From Varroa destructor (taxonomy: Eukaryota > Arthropoda > Arachnida > Mesostigmata > Varroidae): 64,000 bases of DNA. Both the position numbers and the translations under genes were made by a program. The number at the start of each line of letters is the position of its first letter. Position 1 is the first letter of the stretch. Below the pieces are notes generated by a model. That model saw only the letters and a program-made list of their open reading frames with translations, was not told the origin of the DNA and made no database searches. Location: contig NW_019211456.1 of the NCBI RefSeq assembly GCF_002443255.2, forward strand, positions 30,997,341 through 31,061,340, given 5' to 3'. Of this stretch, positions 50,143-61,200 are shown piece after piece.

Positions 50143-52274
50143 CTATACCTGTCGAAGTTCTTCATTAAGCAGCTCAATTTTGGAGTTGACAATCTGCCTC
50201 CGGCTCACGATTTTGTTAGTTACTTCAAGCGGATGTTTCAGACGAATACATTCGGTCAACATTTGATGGTCTATCTTGGTTACTTGCTCATATTTGTCTC
50301 TCGCCTGCTTCGTTTTTTTTAGGTATTGTCCTATCATCTTTCGTTTGTCTTCTTCGGGTACGTTTGGATTATTAAAAATAGCACTAAATTGTGCTACTTG
50401 TCCAAGCAGCTGATCTGCGACGACTAATAATGCTGGTGGTTTGGAAAATGCTGTATCACCAGCACTTTCCTGTGCTCCTTGCTGACCAGGAGGAGCGTCT
50501 TTTTCTCTCTGGTATTCTTCCCATGCTATGCGACGGTCCTCTTCCGAAAGATCATCCTCAAGATTTTGTAGCATTTGTTGGTGTTCGTGTACTTTCACAA
50601 TATTGTCTTTCTGTCGTAGAATTAATTCAGCCAAGAGACGATCCTGCAAGAACAGTTGCAATTATGACAAGTATGAGGAAGTTTGTAGTCAATAATATTT
50701 GATAATTGCAAATATTACAAAATCAACGTCTTTGCAACACACTGGCTATTTAATTGGTTTTTCCTTCAACAAATTTATTCAGGTCCATATGAGTGAGCTA
50801 GGACGTGGTCGCATAGCTTACATCGATCGTTTAGTTAAATAACGAAATATGGTTTGACAAAAACCATGGGTCAGATGTTCAAGCCGTATGACAGCACTTC
50901 TAATATAGGAGACGTTCTCAACTGATCGCATTATTTTGTCAGCGATCCTGGCTATCGGAATGAATTCGCAGTATAAGAGTTGTACGTGAGAAAGCTTTTA
51001 GCACAAAGCCTTTGCAAAATAAATAGTGGTTGCTAAACGTACCTTCGGTACGGGAGGTAGGACTTTTTCAGACTCTTCATATGGAGTAAAGAGGTAGAGA
51101 TCACGCACGTCCTCATGCGTAAAATGTCGCTCCATATTTGAATCATCTAAAACGCGATGTTGCGTACTCTCCTTAAGTATATTGCGGGCGTAAATTTTCT
51201 CTTCCATGGTTCCAAATGAAACGAACCGGTAAATATAGACAGGTTTTGTCTGCCCAATACGGTATATTCTGGAATAAGACAATTTTGCAGAACCATAATT
51301 TTTTTAGAACAGAAATAACAACTACGCCATGCTAGAATGCTAGTCGATGGATATATTACCAGTAATACGTACCACGGGACCGTCTAGAAACTCGAATAGT
51401 ATATAATATTTCTACAACTACATACACTTTTTCATATTCAATCGAACAGTCCAACTTCTTTTTATTTCCTTATTATCTAATTGACAACTCTGACGTAGAT
51501 ACGCGAATGAATCGGAAGATGTCCCACCTATATACGGCTTGGTTATCGTCTGATGGATTCCAGCTTGTGTCAAGAAGCACCATTCTATTGGCTCCGATAA
51601 GGGTTGAACCAAGTTTACCGGCGTTAGTGCTAACCAAAAATAATCGCGCCCATGGTTTATCAGGGTCGTTAAACATCCCAAAGAATCTCTGACGATCTTC
51701 CGCAGTAGTCGTACCATCCATGCGGAAGAAATCTTTGTTCTTAACCCAACTGTGTCCTCCAATGCGATTCTCGTGCATCAGTCGAAGAAGATATTCAATA
51801 AGGTCAAGAGCACTGAGCTGGGTACAAAACACGACGAGTTTGTCCTCGATGAGTGTGCATTGTTGAATAATGTCGAACAATATGAAGAGTTTAGGACCGA
51901 GTGCGATATCATCCAAATCCGTTCCTTCCAGATGCGGTCTATACCAGTCTTTCTGCGTAAGCTGTGCATCCTGCTCAGGTGTGATCGAATCAAAGACCAG
52001 CATATCAACTAAGGTTGCTACCTTTTGCTTTTTTGGACAGGTTTTTCGTGGCATCACCAATAGCTTCGGATGGGTCCATGTTGATCTAAGCAATACAAAA
52101 TCTTGCAGAAGACGCTTAAAAGTCGGGCCATTGTTGTTTGGCTGTTCCTCTGCGCGCTTAATTAGCATGCCTAGAAATTCACTGTAAAGTCGCTCTTGCA
52201 GCGGTGAAAGTCGAATTGTGAGGACGTAATCTTGTCGAGGCGGTAAGATGCTTGCCAACACAGACATATCTCTC
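50143..52274 (-). CDS. ATRX: ATRX exons 16-18: SNF2 lobe 2 and C-terminal region
   Basis: Exon 16 starts DMSVLASILPPRQDYVL, the junction used in vertebrate ATRX. It contains LRSTWTHPKLL, DKLVVFCTQLSALDLIEYL, FRMDGTTTAEDRQ (motif IV/Ia region) and motif V, STNAGKLGSTLIGANR (1433-1448). SWNPSDDNQAVYR then joins exon 17 IYRIGQTKPVYIYRF, giving motif VI with its two Arg. In motif V the family normally has LGINL; here it is LGSTL, with Thr1442 in the Asn position. Exon 18 has LLAELI, VHEHQQ and LSEEDRRIAWEEYQREK, matching the conserved post-helicase segment. It ends in a helical stretch, NSKIELLNEELRQV, at TAG. Confidence 0.92.
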
Positions 52275-55200
52275 CTGAGCAAAAGATACATAAACGAAAT
52301 ATCAGTACTATATTCTACATACCACAAATTTTGTTTAGTGGGATGTATGGCGCACTTGAAATATAAAATCCCAAATCCATTATTACAACCTAATGTTTCG
52401 GCTTACACAAAATCTGACTAATCTAATCCAATATATATTTCTACTACCTTGTCACGAAACTCCAAGAAGTGTTGATAAATCTATTCATTTTAAATGCACA
52501 ATTGGTTCTCTTCTTATGTAAGTTTACTCGCTTCTTATAATAGAAAAGTTCTTCCTTACCTCTGGACAACATTATTAAGTAACTTATTGAGGACACTGGC
52601 GCGTCTCCGCATTTTTTGAATATCTTCGACAGTTGAGTTTTTGTATTGCCCATTCGATATCGGATTTTCGAAACGGTTCTTGAATTCTTGCTTCGTTCCA
52701 AGGAGATCTGGAGAAACCAACGAAACCATCGTGTAGTACTCTACAAGATTGTTTTGTAGCGGTGTGCCAGTGAGGAGAATTTTTCTTCGTGTTTTCATCA
52801 TCTGGACTACCTGCGTTACTTGCGTGTCGCTATTTTTAAGCGTGTGACCCTCGTCGACAACGACCACAGATGCGCCGGGATCCCCTTTAATGCCACGATT
52901 AATACGCAGTGATGTAAAATGCGCAAGAGGTTGGATGATTTGACAAAATTTGACAATTAATCTATATTTACAAGCGTTAACTTTCCGTTACATTGTCAAA
53001 TAAAAAAGAATAACGATTGCTCGTTCTTCAGTCAGTTTCATCTGTTCTATATATATCAGCTTAGATTCTGTACATAGCAAACATACATAGGATAGAAGTA
53101 ACACTCATCAAATAACAACTTACAGAGGAAGCTTTTCATCTTGTTCATGCTAGCAGAGTTGGGTTTAACTCGCGCCGCGTTATTTTTGTTTAATTTCAGC
53201 AGCCTTTGGCGTTTCCTTTGTCCCGCCTCCGTTTCCGCGCCAAGCAGAACAGTAAGCAGGTTTGGTGTTATCAGTAAAACCCCACCTGAACGGGTCCATT
53301 TACTCATTAAAGATTCGCGCAAGATTTGGTCCTTTTCATGATGTAGATTATATAGCTAAAAAATATCAGGCGGCACTTTGTTAGGTACATATGCATACAT
53401 CATTACATACATTATAATTGTTATTCCCAATAAAATAATAAGCGACACGTCAGGTTTTCAAGGCAAAAGCAGATTCTCAAAATGGTTAAATCGTGTCATT
53501 AAATTATGTCTCAACATAGTGAAGGAACAAACAGGCTTAGAGACGAATCTAGAAATGAGGTTTATCGTTATTAGAATTCACATTATTACTGTTGCTTATT
53601 TTTAATGTGCTAGTATTCAGATCGTTCGCATTAGGTTTTTGGACAATTCTTGGTCAGGAGTACCTAATAATTCTGGCCCCTGAAGTTTTTGAATTTCACT
53701 ATTAGTCAGCCTTCAACAATTTGCTATCTCAGGTCATGACCGTCATCCTCGCTGTGTAAATAGGTTTTTTTTGTGAGCAAAAACTTCAAACATTTTTTTT
53801 CGGATATCCAAATTCGAACGCGCGACTTAGATCCAATTGAATTTTGACATCAGCCCGGCTACAACCCCAGCTGTCATCGACAAAGAGTCATTAGTTTGAT
53901 GAACCTAAAACCCATGCATGATCATTCATTTCAAACGTTTCGATGTCGAGCTCCCATTCGTCAAATATGCATAATATGAAGATTATGCTACTAACGGTAA
54001 TTCCTACTGTGATATTTCAATACTATGTCAGCCGAACGGCCGCCTCAACATTTTTTTTTAGAAGAATAAAATGAAAATTCACAATTTTTAGTAGACTGGC
54101 GCAACAAAACTTCATGTCGGATACTTTCTTTAAACTCCCTAATTATATAAAGTCCAACCTTATAGACTGCGCTTAAAAATTCTATAGAGAAGCTTCAACA
54201 ACATTATCCCATGCTACGCCCCACATCGCCCCAATCAGCTTAATCTAATTACGGTTTTTTTTTTTAAATGTCTCTGTAATAAAAATCCAGTAAAAAAGGA
54301 AAGTGATTAAATTTTCTACTTAAGGTCTGAAACGCACAGTTACTTCAGACCTACTATATGGCTGGTGGCATATTGCGTAAGGATTTTCGTATAATGGTCA
54401 TCGATCCCATCAGGTAGAAATGCGGATCGACTAAAAAGATGGTTTGCAGTAAAAAAAAATACGTACGTTGCAGTTACCCTTCGACCTGTTGCAGTAAACG
54501 TAAGACGCTTCACATGGGCTGCAGACTGGGGCCCCAAAATGTGTAAATTTCGTTAGGCCGAACACTGGGATATTTGAACAATACACGCCAGATAATGAGG
54601 TGCGACAAATCTAACTTATATGGTCTGCAATAACTTAATGTATTCGGACTCCCTAACAGATCTACTACATTGCCGCTGTTGTCTTAACGACTTTTACCCA
54701 ATGAACTTTCAATAAATAGCCGAAGCGCGGCCTGACAAGCTTAGTCATTTTAAATCTTTACACAGTGCAATATACATATGTCATGGCAGGTGCATGATCC
54801 TATCGTGTACGGGAGTGTCATAAACACTGCACTTTTATATGTCGATTCAAGTTCATGATAAAATGGCGTTTTATACCGATCTTTCTGAAGAGTATCTTGT
54901 TCGAACAGAAACATTTGAATAAGGCTGATACACCGGCGATCGATGATTCTACATATAAATTTTTATCAGACATTGCTCGCCTGAGGTAGTAAAAAAAAAT
55001 ATCCAACGCCTGTATATATGAGCAGCAAGCGACTAGGGTAGAATGTAAATATAATAACAAGGAAATAGAAGCTTGGTATACTAACCATGAACTTTTCCTG
55101 AATTGTGTCATCTCGCTTAATCCACTGTTCGATTTCGCAACGCCACGCGTTGACAACGTTTAGCGGACATACGACTAAAACTGTCTTGAAGTGTTCTTTT

Positions 55201-58200
55201 AATAATGGGTGGGTGAGTAAGGTATGCACAAGACAAATGACCTGAAAAGTCTTACCAAGACCTGCAAGAAATAAATAAATAAATAAAAATAGTTTAGGAT
55301 CTACACAAAAAGCATAGATACATAGGACACAAACCCTTCTACAATATAATTTTCCCTGAGAACTACTATTGTAGGGAAACAAATAACGTCACGGAAATGA
55401 GTGCTTGGGGTACACCCATTTTATTGTAATGTGGCATTTGAAGATATTCACACGATCAGGACACAAACCAAAACAGTCAATGGTATGCGCAAAGCTAGCG
55501 ACAAAAAAAAACTGGTTTTAGATTTAAAATCAAGTAATCAACTTGACAGTTTTGACAATATTAATTAAAAAAATAAAGCTTGCAGTCTAAGAATCGAGGT
55601 GATTATTCGTTTCATTCTAAATTCTCTAACTAGTTCGTTTCGTCGATTTTTGTGAACAGTTTATAAAAACCACACACAAGCACTAGACAGAATAAAAAAA
55701 ACTGAATTTGGGGGATTTCAGTAACATTTTTTTGTGATATATCCTTTTCCTATTCTTCATCAGTAGATATTAGGATAGTATGGTTGAAATCAGAATTTAC
55801 AAGAACCTTCATTAAAGCGCAGTATATCTCCATGAAATTTACCAGCCGTTCAGAATTTGATCTTCTGAACATTTTGTGCAACATTTTTTTTTTATCATAA
55901 TTATAATACAGAACTGCCATGTGTCTTATATGAACTACTGAAATATTTCTCTATAACTCTATAAAAAAAATATAGTTTATCAGTATTCTGCTTTTTTTCG
56001 AAATGAATTTAAATTATATCGATCCACCCACAGTTTCTTCGTTTAACCGTTCATAAACATTTACCCATACAATGTGCTAGAATGGCACCGGTACACGCTT
56101 CTTTGCATTTGAGTCGAGATACCGTTTCGATAAGATTACGATACAGGAATTTAATCCCTTCGCTTTGGTGTTTTTTAAGACGGCGAGCTAAACTCGGATG
56201 TACTTCAACCAGCGGCTTCTTAGTTGTCATATCGTATTCCAAGACACACTTGCCACCATCTGGGCCAGCCATCTGTTCAAAGCTCCGCTCAAATTGGTTA
56301 TACTTGTTTTGTAGCTCCTCGATCCGTTGACGACGTTCGCGTTCGGCGGCATTAGCCTCGCGTGTCGATCCTGACAGTTTGTTTTCATCCATCACCTCTC
56401 GAATGTTGCGTCTACCTGTCGGTGCACTTCCAGGTGCAGGGATCTCTCCTTTTGACTGTATACCGTTTGATACGGACGGAAACGTGAGCCGCTGTGTAGC
56501 AGGCTCATCGTCATCACTGGAAATCACACATGGGTCAAACTCTGCCTGCAAGCAATAGCAAACCACTCTCTTTATCGGTGGGGTAAAAATGGTTTAACGA
56601 AAAACGACCTTTTGGACTAAATGTTTTGAACTGAATTTCTAGAAAAAGGCTCATCTAGATATTTGGCCAAAGATGCGTACCATAGTATAGCAGAACGTTT
56701 CAAGAAAACTGTCACTCTACTTGGTACATGTATCCATGACCCGTTCTATTATAGAAATTTTATGGAAGAGAAATCTTTATCAAGACAGCATTTAACTTAA
56801 GGTGTAGGTACATAAAACTACCAAAACTTTATAATCTAGAAACGCAAAAAGCTTTTAGCGTGCAGAGCTTCTTACCTTAATTGCTTGTTTTGAAAACTTC
56901 TTGACAGGAGGCACGGAAGTGGCCACTTTTTTTTGCTTTCCATGGCCCATTTCTTCCTTCGAAACGATGACATCATCGTCGGAGTCCATTACAACCAAAA
57001 CATCTTGGGGCAATTTTGTTTTCGACACAGTAGCTGACTTCACCGGATCACCGGGACGAACATCCGTACTACCAGATGGATTGTCATTAGTTCTAGACAT
57101 AGGATTTCCGCTTATTTCACTGCCCAGATCTAAATTTGCTGTCCGAGTAGATGAGAGCTCTAACTGGTTATCCGACCCGATTCTCGGTCGCTTCCACTCA
57201 TTGCTACTGGAGTCGTCTTCCGATGAGCTAATCTGCGACTTATAAATTTTAATTAAACACAGTTAGAACATCTGAATAATTTAAATTATCGACGTTAATA
57301 AGAAAAAGTCTCAGTTAGCTTCTCGAGTCTTTTCTGGGAGATTTATAAAACCGCTCGAATAAAAGCGTCACTAACCTCCAAAATTGCTTTAGAACATTGT
57401 GGTCGGTCACTTTCTTGGCTGAGCAAAAAATGCCGACGTGTTGACGTATGGAAGTAGCGAAGCCCGTCTAGGACACTCGTCTTGATATCTTTTCACCCAG
57501 AACAAAATGTTTGTACAAAATGAAGCGGTCTTGTTTTTACGGGGTTTTTAAATGATGCTACATTCGTACTATTACTATTGTAGTCCCGAACCGAAACTTA
57601 TTGTCTACCTAAAATAATCGTATTTTTCCATTTTTCTGTTCTACCATATGTCACTAACCAGTCGTCTTTTAACATTGGATAGCTTCCTTCTCGGTTTCAT
57701 TAGCCTTGCACAAGCTCCGCTCTTTTCCTCATCTTCAGAGTTACTGGCATCCGTATCCGCCATAGGCATACTTGGGATCAAACGCTTCAGCAAAACTTTC
57801 TTGTTCTGAGTACCATTAGCTTTGTTGCTCAATACATTGCTGCCTTCCGTATGAGGCCCTCTATCTTGTTTATCGTCCCTCTCATCGACGACTTGCATCA
57901 CATCACCATCCGTATCTTCACGAGTGTTGTGCTCAGAGACTGAAAGTGATCTATTACTATGGCTATGCTCATGTGAATCTTGACTCTCATCTTCTTCAAC
58001 GTAAATTTCCATGTCATCATCTTCATCATCGTCTTCGTCACTCATAAGATCCGACAAGCCTTCACACTCCGAAAGAACGATAATTGGTCCGTAGTCGCAC
58101 GGTTGTGACAAGTTCAGACCACCAACGCCTCCCGCTTCTTCATCGGACGAAGCGAACGGAGCACGGCTTTTTGAGATACCTGACATTTCCTTCTTCACCT

Positions 58201-61200
58201 TGGCGTCAGATGATTTTGGTTTAAGATCGCCATTTGTGTCATTGCCACTGGGTCCCGGTTTCTTCTTACCGTTATCTATGGAATTATCAATTACAAAATT
58301 GGAGTCGTTGTGTTTATTTTTAAGTAATTGTGATTTTTACAATCTCCTTATTTTAATGATTATTAATGACGACAAATGTTTATAGATTGAAGAAATCTAT
58401 TATATCACTCACCAACTCGCCTAATCAAAACGTATATAAGTGTCACCTGTATACTTCTAGAAAAACCATATATTCAGTCTTATAAAATGTGGAAATCCCA
58501 TTACAATTTTACACTAACAGGTGGTAGTCCTGTTATCGCATAGACTGTCTACTCACGTTGGTGTTGTACAATCCTTCTCGGTTCGATGTCAGCTAGAAGT
58601 GACTGAAGCTCGCAATCCTCATCATTATCCGAATGGGCTGTACCCTGTATATTTTCGTCTATCTTTGACGAATTTGACAACCTCTGTTTATTAAACCTTT
58701 TATTCGGCACAAGCGGGAGATCTACGGTGGCATTGGAATCCTTAGAATCATTATCGAAATCTATAGTGTTGACTGGCAAGCAATGATTATCGTTTGAAAC
58801 CTTCTCTTTAATGCTTTTGGGAGACGCTGACGCTACTTCGTCATAAACGATTTCATCTGGGTCTATCTCATTTTTTATGTTACTTGGAGCTAAAATATTT
58901 TCTAAAGCTGTAGACGCCGGTGTATTCAATGTGCCTTTTGTATTTTCCGTAGTTTCTAACGCTGACTCCGATGAAACCAAAGAAGTGTCACCACGACCCG
59001 CTGAAAATTAGCCGAGTAACATATTGTTATTAAGCAGCTGAATAAGAAAAAAGTTGAGAGATGCGTGGAACTTCATTAAATTCGAGTTATACTTTACTTT
59101 TCAGACCAGCGTCAGTCTTCTTACCTGCTGGTTAATTCCAAAAACCAAAATATTAACAATAAGTAAGACACAGATCTGCTTGACTTATAAAATTAGTTAC
59201 ACGGTTTGTTACGAACTTCATTCTCAACAACGAGCAAAAGCATATAGTTCGACCGCACGATCAATTTCTAATAACAGGTTGTTTAATGTTGAAAAGCACA
59301 AACAACTTACCCGTGTTTTCTCCGACAGGCGTACTTTGATCGTTAAAATTTTCGGGGTGAACAAGTTTCTGAAATCGCTGTTCATCCGACTGCTGGCCCT
59401 TTCGTGCCTCATTTTGCTGGCGGATCACATCAATCAGCCTAAAATAAAAAAACAATAATGTTTATATTTCACATATGTTAGATGAAAATCATATTTGAGT
59501 GGTACTGAACGGCGGATCTTGCACTTACACATTCTTCTCGTCGTAGTCCAGTACAGGAAGTATACTGCCCATCGGAGCGTCGGTGAAGGTAGCGTCGCCT
59601 GTAGCTAGAACCATTAAACGAAATAAACAAATAACTGTTTAAAGCACCCACCGTATTAAACTACTAAATATAGGTTTTTCTCTGAGACCTCGTGTTGTAA
59701 GTTTTGGTCGGTTATCCTGAGAACCCCAACCTAATACTTTAGGGATATCTCTATCTAGAATATTGGCACATATGACATTTTATCTGTTAGTTTTATATGT
59801 GAGAGGTCAGCCGAAGAAACATTAAAACATACCAGATGACACGTTTCCTTGCGGTGATTTATCGTGGTTTGATTGGAGCTTCAAAAAGCGTCCCGCCAAC
59901 AAGATGTGCTCCTGAGCAAGTAAATAAAAATAAGGCAGTCTATAAAGTCGGTCAAACAAACTATATTAGTTCAATCAATGTCATTCGACTAATCATAATT
60001 AAATATACTGGAGTACATAATATATATTGGTAAAATGTCCTATAAAAATCGTTATCTTCGGCATCTTTAGTAAGAAGGGTTCATGCTGTTACGCGCAATT
60101 ACCAAATTAATCAACAAATCACTTCACAAACACTGATCGGCTGCAAAAGTGCCTCGCTATTCAAAGAATCGGGTAATTATCCAGCGTAACATTTACCGGC
60201 AACCATAAATCTCGTTCATCACGGAACGATTAATTGATGCACATATGGTTTGCTTGCTCGTATCTGCTACATACTTCGCACGTGGGTGTAGTCGTTACCT
60301 TAATAGCTTACCTCGAGTTGATTTATTAAGCTGCTCTGTCCATCCTGTCTGGTTGTGTACAACGCACAGGCCTCGACCAGAGATCGTGCACTGCTGCTCA
60401 GCTTTTCAACTTCTTGCTGGCATAGACCATAAAAAGTGTTTGTTTTAGTATCTGTTAGGTTTTGGTGTACCTCGTCGTTATTAGTTGCTGGTGATGCCAA
60501 AAGGACGGGCCTACGACGCACACGCACATATTCCGCTACCGTTGCCGCATATAACTGATGAGGCTGAAATAAAAACGCAAATAATTATTTTTACCGCTAC
60601 GCATCCATTAATTGGAACCCAATCGTAACTCCGCGCTAGCACTTTCAAACGTTGGCACAACAAAAACGGATGCGTCGTTGCACTCATACCCGTTTACTCG
60701 GTTCACATAGATTATATTTTAGGACGCAAGAGCCCTTTACTCACCTATCGCGACTGCATAATAGTAAGACCGATTTCTATTTCTCTACTTAATTAAACTC
60801 AAATACGTACATAAGCAAAATGTCTTTAAAAATCACCCGGTAACTAACTTACTTTGAAATAGGCAGCGTAAAAGAAATAGGAAGCTATGTTTAATGCCTT
60901 TCCAAATATGTTCTAAGGTGCTACACAGCTGTGTGAACAAATAAGGTTGTTTAAAAAAGAGTTCTTATACTGACATTCTATGAATAATCCGTATACAAGT
61001 AAGTGCATCAATATCATCATGAACATTTGGATACGAATAAACTGCATGAATAACTTGTCAAGTACTGTAGCTAGACTACGCAAACAAAAATCGGCCGCTG
61101 GCAACTACACCCACCCGAATCAACTGAGGATTACAGCGAAAGCATTTCCATTCGCCTTTCTCCTGAGAAACACGTACAGCATGTAGTTGGTCACGCGTTA

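Noticed and set aside
50107..50322. A 71-residue plus-strand ORF, and others overlapping ATRX exons on the opposite strand
   Set aside because: They are antisense shadows of exons whose minus-strand reading aligns well with ATRX.
54340..54537. A 65-codon frame inside ATRX intron 13, considered as an exon
   Set aside because: Exon 13 joins exon 14 in phase, with alignment to vertebrate ATRX on both sides, leaving no room for it.
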